Positions 43,836 to 54,245 of a stretch of 64,000 nt of DNA are shown piece by piece; position 1 is the stretch's first letter, and the number at the start of each line of letters is the position of its first letter. Under the pieces are notes generated by a model. The model was not told where the DNA came from. It searched no databases and was given only the letters and a program-made list of their open reading frames with translations. The stretch comes from an uncultured Alphaproteobacteria bacterium (GTDB lineage Bacteria > Pseudomonadota > Alphaproteobacteria > HIMB59 > GCA-002718135), in contig CACNSY010000001.1 in assembly GCA_902623255.1 (NCBI GenBank), positions 143,463 to 207,462 on the forward strand, given 5' to 3'. The translations under genes were made by a program, and so were the position numbers.

Positions 43836-45995
43836 TTATTCTACAATGACTTCATCGGTCACCATAGTTCCATCTTCAACAATTAATCCCATAGCTCCAT
43901 TTTCAAGCACATCCGAATTATCAGTGAACTCTAAAACAACTTTATTATCAAGATAACCAGATAATTTATTATCCTCAACTTTAAGCGATAATTTATAATC
44001 TTTATAATATTCAAGATCAAAATCTATTTCTTTCAACACTTTTGGCTCATTAATTACTTTTATTAATTGAAGTTTATTTGATGCATTAATCACTAAACCA
44101 TAATATCTATTTAATCCTTGCACTCTTACAGCAAGACCGCCTGTTTTTACTCGCTGAATTGCAATATCGGAAGTAACCTTATAGTTTTTCCATAAATCAG
44201 TTCCTGTAATTAACATTCCTCTACCACTATCTTTACACACTCTAAAAGTTCTCTCTCCACTATCCCATTTATCTAGAGCATCGACCCAACTAGCTTTCCA
44301 CATTTTAGCATTTGAAAATTTAACACCCCTTTTATGTTTTCCAATGTGGTTAGGTTTAGAAAATTTACAATTTGGCTCACCCGTGAAAGTTAAATAATTT
44401 AAAATTAAACTGCCAGAATTTGCTTCATCTGATTCTATAGAAAAACCAACTTGTGTAATAGGATTGCCTTCTGTTGAAGGAATTTTCCATTTAAGTTTTT
44501 GTGATTTATCAGGAAAAAGCACAACGCTATCAGAATTTATTCTTTCGTAATTATCCTCTTCTCCAAAAACATTGATAAAACAAGTAACCGTTATTGGTTT
44601 TTGAGAATTCGACTTAAAAATGATTTCGCTTTCTATATTTTGTCCTGAATATAAAAGTGGACAGGAAATAAAGTTATAACTTTGAAAAAATCTTTCTCTT
44701 GCAGAGCCTGTCAACTCATACAATTCCTGAGGAAAAAAAGTATCAACAACAGCCTCAGAACAAACACCAGGCGCAACTCTGTCAAATTTAATTTCTAATG
44801 CTCTTTTTCCTATACTACTCTCATACTCTGTATTTTGGACAATAGTTGAAATATTTTTGTTATTTTTAAAACTTGATCTCCAACCTTGAACGGAACCAGG
44901 CATTTCAAAATGAAATCTTGAACCATTTTTAGGCTCAACAGTTTCTTCTTTATTCATTTTTTTAGCAGTATTAATAACCTTATAAGCTTCTGTTAAGGCA
45001 TCAGTTTGTGTTTCACCTCCGTTAGCAGTCGGACAATACATTCTATCTTGTATAGGTGTTAAATAATCTGGACCATTCCTTAAGCCTTCAAGACCATTTT
45101 TAATACCCATAATGCAACCAACGTTACCAGAATTACAATCAGTGTCATGACCAGCGGTATTTACTATCATAAGAGTTTTTTGAAGATCATCATCACCAAA
45201 TAATAGTGACAGTATAATTATTGCATGGTTAGGTATCATATGACATCCACCAAGATATTTATCATATCCATATGTTTCAGCTTGAAATTCTCTTGCCTGC
45301 ATCCAATCATTATTACCAGCTCTCATATTTTGAAGTTCACCTATCAGTTTATAAATAAGAGAACTATTTGGGATATATTTTTTTGACTCATCAATAATTT
45401 TGTTAATATCAGTCTCAACAAATGCTAGTGACTCCATAGCTGCAACCATCTGAGCACCATAGATTGCTTCCCCGTCATGACTGACACTTCCTGCTCTTCT
45501 TGCAAGATCTGCTGCTTTTTCTGGATCACCAGGAGTGACTAAAGCCCAACCGTCAATAAATATTTGCGCACCTATTTGTTCCGCAACTACTTTACCATTT
45601 GTTTCTATTGATCCACTCATAGGAGCTTCTATTCCAGCTTTTAAATTTTGATATGCGGTATCTTCAGCTGAATGACCTCTTCCTCCCCACCATAAAACTG
45701 TTTTGTTCTCAATTAAATTATTTAGCCAAGACTGACCAATTTGTTTTGGACTTATATTAGGGTCATAATTATTTTCTCTTAGAGCGCGAAGAAATGTAAA
45801 TGTTCCAGTTATATCATCGTCAGTTACAACTAATGGAACATTTAATTGCTCATTAACATAGTAATTTATTTCACCTAGCTCTTCCATGATCCTTTCATGT
45901 GACCACTGCTCAAAAGGACGGCCTAAATACACACCAATTAATTTACCGAGCACTCCAGCGTATACTTTTTCTTCATAAATCTTATCTAATTTCAT
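43836..45995 (-). CDS. ADP-ribosylglycohydrolase-family protein with C-terminal beta-sandwich (LamG/DUF1080-like) region, paralog 1
   Basis: GKLIGVYLGRPFEQW, VTDDDITGTFTFLRAL, NTAGHDTDCNSGNVGCIMG; C-terminal DLWKNYKVTSDIAI...GLAVRVQGLNRYYGL...LDNKVVLEFTD. Confidence 0.87.
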   Translation of the reverse strand: MKLDKIYEEKVYAGVLGKLIGVYLGRPFEQWSHERIMEELGEINYYVNEQLNVPLVVTDDDITGTFTFLRALRENNYDPNISPKQIGQSWLNNLIENKTVLWWGGRGHSAEDTAYQNLKAGIEAPMSGSIETNGKVVAEQIGAQIFIDGWALVTPGDPEKAADLARRAGSVSHDGEAIYGAQMVAAMESLAFVETDINKIIDESKKYIPNSSLIYKLIGELQNMRAGNNDWMQAREFQAETYGYDKYLGGCHMIPNHAIIILSLLFGDDDLQKTLMIVNTAGHDTDCNSGNVGCIMGIKNGLEGLRNGPDYLTPIQDRMYCPTANGGETQTDALTEAYKVINTAKKMNKEETVEPKNGSRFHFEMPGSVQGWRSSFKNNKNISTIVQNTEYESSIGKRALEIKFDRVAPGVCSEAVVDTFFPQELYELTGSARERFFQSYNFISCPLLYSGQNIESEIIFKSNSQKPITVTCFINVFGEEDNYERINSDSVVLFPDKSQKLKWKIPSTEGNPITQVGFSIESDEANSGSLILNYLTFTGEPNCKFSKPNHIGKHKRGVKFSNAKMWKASWVDALDKWDSGERTFRVCKDSGRGMLITGTDLWKNYKVTSDIAIQRVKTGGLAVRVQGLNRYYGLVINASNKLQLIKVINEPKVLKEIDFDLEYYKDYKLSLKVEDNKLSGYLDNKVVLEFTDNSDVLENGAMGLIVEDGTMVTDEVIVE

Positions 45996-46019
45996 AACCC
46001 ATCCTTTTTAAATTAAAAT

Positions 46020-48182
46020 TTATTCAATTGAAATTGATTCACTCTGAATAGCTCCATTTTCAGTTATGAAACCAATCATCCCTTGTTCAAATGAATTTTC
46101 ATTATCTTCAACCTCAATCATTAATTTATCATCAATAAAACCTTGTAAATGATTACCTTTAACTTTGAATTGTAAATTGTAATCTTTAAAAAATTCTAAA
46201 TCAAAATCTATTTCTTTTAGAGTTTTTAATTCATACTCCATTTTATTTATTTTTAATTTTTTGTCAGAAGTGAGCTCAAGAGAGTAATATCTTTTTAAGC
46301 CTTGAGATCTTAGTATCAGACCAGCAGCAGATGCGAGTGGAATGGATATCTTTGATGAGATTGTATAATCTTTCCATGTCTCACTTCCAGTCATAATGTG
46401 ACCCCTTCCAATACCTCTTACAATTTTAAAAGCTTCTTGCCATCTAAATTGCCATTTATCTACATCATTCACCCAAGCCCTTTTCCATAATTGACCGTAA
46501 GGCTGTTCTTTATAAAAAATACCTCTTGTATATTCATCAATGTGATCAGGTCTTTTGAATGTCATTTTAGGTGTTCCAGAAATATCTAAATAATTCATTA
46601 GAATTTTGCCATTATTATTATTATCTGAGTTAATACTAATACCAATCTGACCAATTGGATTTGATAAAGTATCAGGTACAATCCATTCTATAATTTTATT
46701 TTCTTTATTCTTAATATTAAAATCATCAGATGATACTTTAATGAGCTTATCATCAGCACCCCAATATTTGATAAATAAATTAATTTTTAAATCTTTATCA
46801 GTATCTGAGATCAATTCTGTCTTAATTTTTTGACCGCTATATACGGTTGGACAAGCTACATAATCATAATGAAAATATCTTTGGAATTGATAACCTTCTA
46901 ACCTTGTAAACCATTCAGGAAAAAAACTTTCTACATAAATTTCACTTGATAAACCAAAAGATAAGTCAGTAAAATTTATCTCTAGCGCTCTCTGTCCAAT
47001 ATTTGATTTATAATCAACATTTGAAATTTTAGTGTTTAAATTATTATCATTTGATTTATCTACCATCCAACCTTGTGTCGATGTTTCCATTTCAAAATTA
47101 TATCTTGCGTTATTTTTTATAGACTTACTTTCTAGTCCATTCATTCTTCTCGTAATATTAATAATATTCTGACTTTCTATTAAGGCATCGGTCATTGTTT
47201 CCGAGCCATATGCGGTAGGTAGATATATTATATCGTTAACAGGCGTAATATAGTCTGGACCATCTTTAATACCTTCTAGGCCATTTTTGATTCCTAAAAT
47301 ACATCCAACATTACCAGAGTTACAATCAGTATCCCAGCCAGCAGTATTTACAATCATTAAAGATTTTTGAAAATTATCATCACCAAAAAGTAGTGCGAGA
47401 ATAATTAAAGCATGATTGGGAACGATATGACAATTACCTGGAAATTTAGCATAACCATATTTATCTTCAATTTTAGTTCTTGCTTGCTCCCAGTCTAAAT
47501 TACTTGAACTCCAATCTTGAATATCAGAAATAAGTTTGTAAATTGTCGAGTCAGAAGGAACAAACTTTTTACTTTTTTCAATTATTTTTTTAATATCATT
47601 TTCAATAAAAGAATATGCTTCCATTGCAGCTACCACTTGAGCACCGTAAACAGATTCACCATCATGACTTACACTGCCAGCTTTTTTTGCTAATTCAACT
47701 GCTTGCTCAGGATCTCCTGGCGAAACCATTCCCCATCCATCAATAAATATTTGAGCACCTATTTGCTCAGCAATTACTTTTCCATTCATTTTAATAGAAC
47801 CACTTTCAGGAGCATGAATACCTTGTTTCAAATTCATGTAAGCACTTTCTTCAGTTAAGATTCCTTTTCCAGCCCATGCAAGAACAGTTTGGTTTTCTAA
47901 ACAATAATTTAACCAGGTTTGACCAATTTGTTTTGCGGTAATATTTTTATCAAAATTAAAATGCTTCAAAGCATTAATAAATCTAAATGTTCCTGTTAAA
48001 TCATCATCTGTTACATGAATGGGAAAATCTAATTTATCATTTACATAGTAATTAATAGGACCAAGTTCTTTCATTATTCTGTCGTAATACCAACCTTCAA
48101 AAGGACGGCCTAAGTAAACGCCAATGATTTTTCCTAATACACCTGCGTATACTTTATCTTCAAAAGTCTTGTTAAGGTCCAT
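46020..48182 (-). CDS. ADP-ribosylglycohydrolase-family protein with C-terminal beta-sandwich (LamG/DUF1080-like) region, paralog 2
   Basis: Co-linear with paralog 1: GKIIGVYLGRPFEGW, VTDDDLTGTFRFINAL, NTAGWDTDCNSGNVGCILG. Confidence 0.87.
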   Translation of the reverse strand: MDLNKTFEDKVYAGVLGKIIGVYLGRPFEGWYYDRIMKELGPINYYVNDKLDFPIHVTDDDLTGTFRFINALKHFNFDKNITAKQIGQTWLNYCLENQTVLAWAGKGILTEESAYMNLKQGIHAPESGSIKMNGKVIAEQIGAQIFIDGWGMVSPGDPEQAVELAKKAGSVSHDGESVYGAQVVAAMEAYSFIENDIKKIIEKSKKFVPSDSTIYKLISDIQDWSSSNLDWEQARTKIEDKYGYAKFPGNCHIVPNHALIILALLFGDDNFQKSLMIVNTAGWDTDCNSGNVGCILGIKNGLEGIKDGPDYITPVNDIIYLPTAYGSETMTDALIESQNIINITRRMNGLESKSIKNNARYNFEMETSTQGWMVDKSNDNNLNTKISNVDYKSNIGQRALEINFTDLSFGLSSEIYVESFFPEWFTRLEGYQFQRYFHYDYVACPTVYSGQKIKTELISDTDKDLKINLFIKYWGADDKLIKVSSDDFNIKNKENKIIEWIVPDTLSNPIGQIGISINSDNNNNGKILMNYLDISGTPKMTFKRPDHIDEYTRGIFYKEQPYGQLWKRAWVNDVDKWQFRWQEAFKIVRGIGRGHIMTGSETWKDYTISSKISIPLASAAGLILRSQGLKRYYSLELTSDKKLKINKMEYELKTLKEIDFDLEFFKDYNLQFKVKGNHLQGFIDDKLMIEVEDNENSFEQGMIGFITENGAIQSESISIE

Positions 48183-48204
48183 TTAATTACTCCCGTTTTA
48201 AATA

Positions 48205-49047
48205 TTAACCTTTAGTTGCTCCACTCGTTAAACCAGCGATAAACCTTCTTTGGAAAAACATAAATAAAATAGCAATTGGTGCAGCCATTAAAATTGAAGC
48301 TGCGCTTACCAATCCATAATCATTTGCAAATCTACTTTGGAATGTAAACAAAATTGATGAAATAGGTTTGTACTCATCAGTAATAATAAAAGTAATAGCA
48401 AATAAAAACTCATTCCAAACTGTTAATGACACAATAAGCGCTGTTGTTAAAAAAACTGGCCAAGATAAAGGTAGGGCAACCCTTGTAAACAATTGCATAA
48501 CAGATGCCCCATCTAGTTTAGCAGCTTCAAATAGTTCTGTAGGTAGTTGCAACATATATGATCGAATTAAGAAAGTTGCGAAAGGGGCATTTAAGGCGCT
48601 ATAAATAATAACTAAACCAATCCTTGTGTCTAGGAGATATAAACTTTTCCACATTAAAAATAATGGTAAAATAAATAATTGAGCAGGAATACTTATTCCA
48701 ACTAAAAGGTATAAGCCAACAACAATTGTTTGAATTCCTCTTGGGTTTAAAATTGCCAAACTGAAAGCAGCAAGGCCTGAAACAGTCAAATTTAATATCA
48801 ATGTCCCGATAACCAAAGTAAGTGAATTCATAAATATTTGAGTGTAATTTCCATTTACCCAAGCATCATAATAATTCATCAATCTTATTTCATTTGGAAA
48901 ACCTAAAGGATTTGCTCCAAATTCAGAAGATGGTTTTATAGAATTAAAAGCTAAAACTAGTAATGGTAAAATAATTGTTAAAGCCATAAAAATCAAAATG
49001 GCGTGATTTATATAGCTAGATCTTTGTCTAAATCTTGCAGTTGCCAT
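48205..49047 (-). CDS. Carbohydrate ABC transporter permease (MalG-like)
   Basis: EAA motif LPTELFEAAKLDGASVMQLFTRVALPLSWPVF; C-term RRFIAGLTSGATKG. Confidence 0.93.
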   Translation of the reverse strand: MATARFRQRSSYINHAILIFMALTIILPLLVLAFNSIKPSSEFGANPLGFPNEIRLMNYYDAWVNGNYTQIFMNSLTLVIGTLILNLTVSGLAAFSLAILNPRGIQTIVVGLYLLVGISIPAQLFILPLFLMWKSLYLLDTRIGLVIIYSALNAPFATFLIRSYMLQLPTELFEAAKLDGASVMQLFTRVALPLSWPVFLTTALIVSLTVWNEFLFAITFIITDEYKPISSILFTFQSRFANDYGLVSAASILMAAPIAILFMFFQRRFIAGLTSGATKG

Positions 49048-49055
49048 TTATAATT

Positions 49056-49934
49056 TTATACCTCCCAACCCATCCGCCTTAAAATTGCAAAAAAACCAAC
49101 TATAATACCGACATAGAAGAACATCATAACACCTATAGTAGACGCGTAACCAACATTCATTCGTTGAAAGGCTTGAGAGTACAGATGATTTGCTACAACT
49201 TCAGAACTGTATGCTGGCCCACCCATTGTTAAAATGTATACATAATCAAATGTTGGGACAGACCAGATAATGATAATTATTAAAGATAAAACAAAAATTG
49301 GGCGTATCATTGGTAAAGTAATGTATCTAAATTTTTGAAATTTTGTTGCTCCTTCAATATCTGCTGCTTCATAAAGAGAATCATCAACTTGATACATTCC
49401 AGTTAAATAAATAATAACTAAGAAGCCCCAGAAGTGCCACATATCTACCCAGGCAACAGCGTATAAAGCAGTCTCTTTCATTGCAAAAGGTGACTTAGCA
49501 AGAAAATCAATACCTTGATTCTCAAACCAACCACCTAAACCATGTCTTGGATGGAATATGTATCTCCAAATCAAACAGTTAACGATACTGGCTAAAATAT
49601 ATGGAAAAAAATATACTAGCCTATAAAAAAGTTGTCCTCTTTTTATTCCAGTTAAAAGATAGGCTATAATAAGTGCTACTATTACTGGTATTGTTAAGAA
49701 CATTACTGTCCAAATTATGTTGTGTTTAACTGCTTTCTTGAAAACACGGTCTCTAAATAATTCTTGAAAGTTTTCTAATCCAACGTAATTTATTCTGCCA
49801 AAACCATTCCAGTCCGTTAAACATAACAATAAACTTAGTACCGATGGAAACATCACCACAAAGAAATGAATAAATATTACTGGAAATAAAAAGTACCAGG
49901 AAATTGCATTTATACTTGTTAAAAATTTTGGCAT
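49056..49934 (-). CDS. Sugar ABC transporter permease (MalF-like)
   Basis: EAA motif VDDSLYEAADIEGATKFQKFRYITLPMIRPIF. Confidence 0.93.
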   Translation of the reverse strand: MPKFLTSINAISWYFLFPVIFIHFFVVMFPSVLSLLLCLTDWNGFGRINYVGLENFQELFRDRVFKKAVKHNIIWTVMFLTIPVIVALIIAYLLTGIKRGQLFYRLVYFFPYILASIVNCLIWRYIFHPRHGLGGWFENQGIDFLAKSPFAMKETALYAVAWVDMWHFWGFLVIIYLTGMYQVDDSLYEAADIEGATKFQKFRYITLPMIRPIFVLSLIIIIIWSVPTFDYVYILTMGGPAYSSEVVANHLYSQAFQRMNVGYASTIGVMMFFYVGIIVGFFAILRRMGWEV

Positions 49935-49948
49935 AATTTTATTATTTT

Positions 49949-49978
49949 TAATAAGGGGAAAATATTTCCCCTTATTTA
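49949..49978 (-). terminator. Hairpin between binding-protein and permease genes (attenuator/3' stabiliser)
   Basis: AATAAGGGGAAA-atat-TTTCCCCTTATT palindrome followed by AT-rich tract. Confidence 0.7.
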
Positions 49979-49988
49979 AATTTATAAA

Positions 49989-51326
49989 TTATCTTTTTCC
50001 AACTGGAACTAATGCATCGTCTGCACGAGCTTGATCCCAAAGTCTTTGAGATTCTTCCATGAATTCAAGTGGAGTAATATCTCCAGCCCAAACCACTTCC
50101 ATGTCTTTCCAAATATGAACACCTGGATCATTCGGATAGAACGTCCATGTTGTATATCCATAGTTTCCAGAATCAGAAGCTTCTGCGAATTCAGTTAAGA
50201 ATCTTTTTTGTCTTGGATCAATATTAGGATCAAAGTCAGCATCAGTGTATTTTAGTGGTAACAACCAAGCGCCATAACCTAAACTACCAGTAACTTTAAG
50301 AGCTCTTTCTTTATCAGAAAGAATCCAATCAATTACTTTTGCAGCTCCATCAGCATTTTTAGATGCTGCATTAATGGACATTGTTCCACCTGTTGCAAGT
50401 TGGTAATTAGGAGCACTTCCTGCCTGTGAATTCAGAATCGGTAAAGGATTCCAATCCCAATCATCAGAAGTTTCTCCAAAATTCGTTGCCGTTACATTGA
50501 AACCCCAAGTTCCAATCATGAGCATCGCAGAACCTCTAGTAGCAAACTCGTTATTAAAATCATCCCAATCTAAAGAATAATATGTCTCTAAATCCCCAGA
50601 CCAATAACCTTCATCTACCATGTGTTTTCTTAAAAGTTCAATTGCTTCTACAAACTCTGGATCAGTCCACTTTTTTTCACCAATTAATGCTTTATAGACA
50701 TTATCTGGTCCAGCATAAGTGTTGAAATAGTTTCCTACTAAATGTTCGTGAGTTGGCTGCCATCCAGCAGAACCATACGCGTAAACATTCATTCCCTTAG
50801 CTTTAATTTTAGCAGCTAAAGATTCAACTTCTTCTAAATTATTTGGCGTACTCCATCCATTTTCTTCAAACAAAGTTTTATTATAAAAATAAATCATTGT
50901 TTCATAGTTTTTTGGAATTGAATATAATTCACCATCAAATACTCCTGAGTTGTAAGCCCAACCTAGAAGTTTATCTTGCCAACCATATTGATCAGCATAC
51001 TCTTGCATAGATTTAACAAGACCTGCATCTTGGTAAATTTTTATGTAAGAAGCACCAGGTGTATCAAACATGTCCGGTCCACTTCCAGATAAAAGAGCTG
51101 GTCTGATAGTATCATTAATGTCTTCTTTGAATACACATTCTAATTCTACTTCATCTTGTTCAGCATTAAAAGCATCACACATCATTTCTTGAACTGTAGG
51201 GTCAGTATCTGCACTACTTTCCATCCACCAAACTACTTTAGTGGCAGCAAATGTTGAAGTTGCGAAAAAAGCTGTAAGAATAAAAGTTAAAAAAATATTT
51301 AAAATTTTATTCATCATTTCCTCCAT
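49989..51326 (-). CDS. Extracellular solute-binding protein (family 1); likely start at an internal MNKIL Met
   Basis: Signal peptide MNKILNIFLTFILTAFFATSTFAATKVVWWMESSAD; GGAGG SD just upstream. Confidence 0.93.
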   Translation of the reverse strand: MEEMMNKILNIFLTFILTAFFATSTFAATKVVWWMESSADTDPTVQEMMCDAFNAEQDEVELECVFKEDINDTIRPALLSGSGPDMFDTPGASYIKIYQDAGLVKSMQEYADQYGWQDKLLGWAYNSGVFDGELYSIPKNYETMIYFYNKTLFEENGWSTPNNLEEVESLAAKIKAKGMNVYAYGSAGWQPTHEHLVGNYFNTYAGPDNVYKALIGEKKWTDPEFVEAIELLRKHMVDEGYWSGDLETYYSLDWDDFNNEFATRGSAMLMIGTWGFNVTATNFGETSDDWDWNPLPILNSQAGSAPNYQLATGGTMSINAASKNADGAAKVIDWILSDKERALKVTGSLGYGAWLLPLKYTDADFDPNIDPRQKRFLTEFAEASDSGNYGYTTWTFYPNDPGVHIWKDMEVVWAGDITPLEFMEESQRLWDQARADDALVPVGKR

Positions 51327-51429
51327 ATATAAGAAATTTATACTACAAATAGAAACCCTGTAAATCTATTTATGAAATATTTTGACCCAAAAAAACGAAG
51401 AAAATTAGGAATTGCGACAAAAAATTAAT

Positions 51430-51543
51430 CTAAAGCATAAAAATCATTTGCTCCCTAATTAAACTTAAAAAATAGTTAAAAGAAAAATAAAAAATAACTA
51501 TTAAAAAAATTGCTATTAAAGACCAAATTATAAATTTTATCAT
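51430..51543 (-). CDS. Possible small membrane protein (37 aa)
   Basis: Manual translation MIKFIIWSLIAIFLIVIFYFSFNYFLSLIREQMIFML*; single TM-like; AT-rich so chance ORF possible. Confidence 0.3.
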   Translation of the reverse strand: MIKFIIWSLIAIFLIVIFYFSFNYFLSLIREQMIFML

Positions 51544-51623
51544 TTTATAGTTTTTATAAATTAAATAATGTTTAAGGATAGTAATAATATAATATAAATT
51601 ATAAGTATATTCTAATCATAATT

Positions 51624-52412
51624 ATGAAAAACAAATTATTTGATATTTGGAAAAAAGATAAAGCATCTATCAATGCGTGGCTTTCTATACCTAATTCTTT
51701 TACGGCAGAAGCCTTTGGTAAAATGGGTTGGGATTCAGTAACCATCGATATGCAGCATGGCCAGAATGATTATTCAAGTTCAATTGCAATGATACAAGGT
51801 TTAACAAATAGTGATACTGTACCTATGACAAGAGTTCCATGGAACGAGCCAGGTATAATTATGAAAATGTTAGATTTAGGTATTCAAGGAATTATTGCGC
51901 CAATGATTAATACTAAAGAGGACTGTGAAAAATTTGTTTCATATTGTTATTATCCTCCCATAGGTCAAAGAAGTTTTGGCCCTATGAGAGCTCAAGTAGT
52001 TTATGGTTCAGATTACTATCAACACGCAAATGATAATATTGTAAGTTTAGCAATGATCGAAACAAAACAAGCAGTGGAGAACCTAGATGCCATTCTCTCG
52101 GTTCCAAACTTGACTGGTATTTATATTGGGCCTGCGGATATGAGTTCTTCTTACGGTTTACCACCTAAATTTGATGTTCGTGAAGATCCGGTATTCTCAA
52201 ACATTAAAATGATTGCAAAAAAAACAAAAGAAAAGGGAAAGATTGCTGGTATTCATAATGGATCAGTAAAGTATATGAAAGAAATGATGGAATACGGTTT
52301 TCAATTTACCACCTTACTTTCTGATTTTAGAATGATGACATCACATGCTGAAAGTTTATTAAAAGAATTGAAAGATGTAAATACTAAGTCTGATAATACT
52401 AGCGCGTATTAA
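51624..52412 (+). CDS. HpcH/HpaI-family aldolase (2-keto-3-deoxy-sugar-acid aldolase type)
   Basis: NAWLSIPNSFTAEAFGKMGWDSVTIDMQHGQND, PMTRVPWNEPGIIMKMLDLGIQGIIAPMINT, GIYIGPADMS. Confidence 0.92.
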   Translation: MKNKLFDIWKKDKASINAWLSIPNSFTAEAFGKMGWDSVTIDMQHGQNDYSSSIAMIQGLTNSDTVPMTRVPWNEPGIIMKMLDLGIQGIIAPMINTKEDCEKFVSYCYYPPIGQRSFGPMRAQVVYGSDYYQHANDNIVSLAMIETKQAVENLDAILSVPNLTGIYIGPADMSSSYGLPPKFDVREDPVFSNIKMIAKKTKEKGKIAGIHNGSVKYMKEMMEYGFQFTTLLSDFRMMTSHAESLLKELKDVNTKSDNTSAY

Positions 52413-52419
52413 TAGTCGC

Positions 52420-54234
52420 TTAATTACTAACTAAATCTTCTTCCATTTTAATTAATTCATACCATCTATTTTCTTTTATATTGAGATCACTATTAAGATC
52501 TTCCATTTTAGAAGTTATTTCTTGATAGCGTTCATAATTTTCTAAATATAAATTTGTATCCTTCAATTCATTTTTAATATCTTCTAATTCTTGTTGAATA
52601 TTTTTTATTTGGTTTGGTAATTGTTCTAATTCATATTGAAACTTATAGGATAATTTTTGTTTTAAACTTTTTACTTTATTGTTTTCTGAAAGTGATTTTT
52701 TAGTTTCTTTATTTTTAGTAACTTGTTGATTTTCAGATTTTAAAAAATCACTATATCCTCCAAAAAACAATGATACATTTCCATCCTCTTTGAAATGTAG
52801 AATTTTATTTACAGTTTGATCTAAAAAATCTCGATCATGCGATACTATTAATAACGTTCCATTATAATTAGATAACATTTCAGTTAATAGATCTAATGTT
52901 TCTAAATCTAGGTCATTTGTCGGCTCATCTAAAATAAGTCCAGTCTTTGGATTAGCTAATACTTTTGCCAAAAGTAATCTATTTTGCTCTCCTCCTGATA
53001 ATGTTTGTATAGTATGATTGACATTTTTAGGATCAAACTGAAAATCTTTGACATAACTACAAACATGCCTATCTCTTCCTTGAACTTTTAAATAATCTCC
53101 TCCAGAGGGTACTAAGATATCTTTAATAGATTTTCTGCCATTAAGATCATTACGCATTTGATCAAAATAAGAAAATTCTAAATTTTTTTTCAGCTTGATT
53201 TTACCTTTAGAAATTTTTATTTCATTAAGAATTGTTCGAAGAAAAGTTGATTTACCACTTCCATTATTCCCTAACAGACCGATACGATCATTTTTTGAAA
53301 TTTTAATAGATAGATTTTTAAAAACAAATTCACTTTGATTTGGATATTTCACAAACACTTCTTGAAGTTCAGCAATAAATTTAGATTGATCAGTAGATTT
53401 TTTAGAAACTTGCGGTCTTAAAGATTTAATTGCACTTCTGTAAGATGCTTCATCTTTTTCTAATTGCGCTTTTAATTCTTTTGCTCTTTTTAATCGTTTT
53501 TCATTTCGCTTAACTCGCGCCTTTACACCTTTATTTGCCCACTCGAGTTCAATATTAACAAATTGCTTTCTATTTCTTAATTCTCTATATTCTTGATCGA
53601 GTAACTCCTCTGACCATTTATCAAAATCCTTAAATCCTCTTGGGCTTACCCTTAATTTTCCTCTATCTATCCAAAAAACTTTATTGGTAAAATTACTGAG
53701 AAAAGTTCTATCATGACTTACACATATAATTGTCTTATTTAAATTGCGTAAATAACTTTCTAGCCATTCGATGCATTGCAAATCTAGATGATTGGTTGGC
53801 TCATCTAATAACAAAACATCGGAGTCTTTTAATAAAGATCGAATTAAATAAACTTTTCTTTTTTGACCTCCTGAAAGATCTTCAACATTAGCAAGTTTAT
53901 CTAAATTGAGTTTATTGCAAAATATATCAACAAAATGTTTATTTTGTTCGTTAAGTAAGTCTGAAAAATTCTCTTCAATGGTTTTATTATCAAGTTTTTC
54001 AAATTTCTGATTAAAATATCCAACTTTTAGATTTGGATAATTCCATAATTCTCCTGCATCTAAATCTTGATCACCATTTATAGTTTTCATAAGTGTTGTT
54101 TTGCCAACACCATTTTTACCAACAAGCGCAATCATATCACCCTTGTGTAAATTTAAGTTTAGATCTTGGAAAATAACTTTTTTGCCAAATTTGATTTCTA
54201 CATCTCTTAGAGAAAATAATAAATCACTAGCCAC
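52420..54234 (-). CDS. uup: ABC-F family ATPase (Uup-like, with C-terminal coiled coil)
   Basis: Two Walker A (GKNGVGKTTLMK, GNNGSGKSTFLR) and two LSGGQ-type motifs, ABC-F linker. Confidence 0.9.
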   Translation of the reverse strand: MASDLLFSLRDVEIKFGKKVIFQDLNLNLHKGDMIALVGKNGVGKTTLMKTINGDQDLDAGELWNYPNLKVGYFNQKFEKLDNKTIEENFSDLLNEQNKHFVDIFCNKLNLDKLANVEDLSGGQKRKVYLIRSLLKDSDVLLLDEPTNHLDLQCIEWLESYLRNLNKTIICVSHDRTFLSNFTNKVFWIDRGKLRVSPRGFKDFDKWSEELLDQEYRELRNRKQFVNIELEWANKGVKARVKRNEKRLKRAKELKAQLEKDEASYRSAIKSLRPQVSKKSTDQSKFIAELQEVFVKYPNQSEFVFKNLSIKISKNDRIGLLGNNGSGKSTFLRTILNEIKISKGKIKLKKNLEFSYFDQMRNDLNGRKSIKDILVPSGGDYLKVQGRDRHVCSYVKDFQFDPKNVNHTIQTLSGGEQNRLLLAKVLANPKTGLILDEPTNDLDLETLDLLTEMLSNYNGTLLIVSHDRDFLDQTVNKILHFKEDGNVSLFFGGYSDFLKSENQQVTKNKETKKSLSENNKVKSLKQKLSYKFQYELEQLPNQIKNIQQELEDIKNELKDTNLYLENYERYQEITSKMEDLNSDLNIKENRWYELIKMEEDLVSN

Positions 54235-54245
54235 TAATTTAAGTC

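Noticed and set aside
43836-48182. Interpretation of the ARH-like pair as an ADP-ribosylation toxin/antitoxin or DRAT/DRAG-type nitrogenase control
   Set aside because: No ADP-ribosyltransferase or nif genes nearby; the context is carbohydrate transport.
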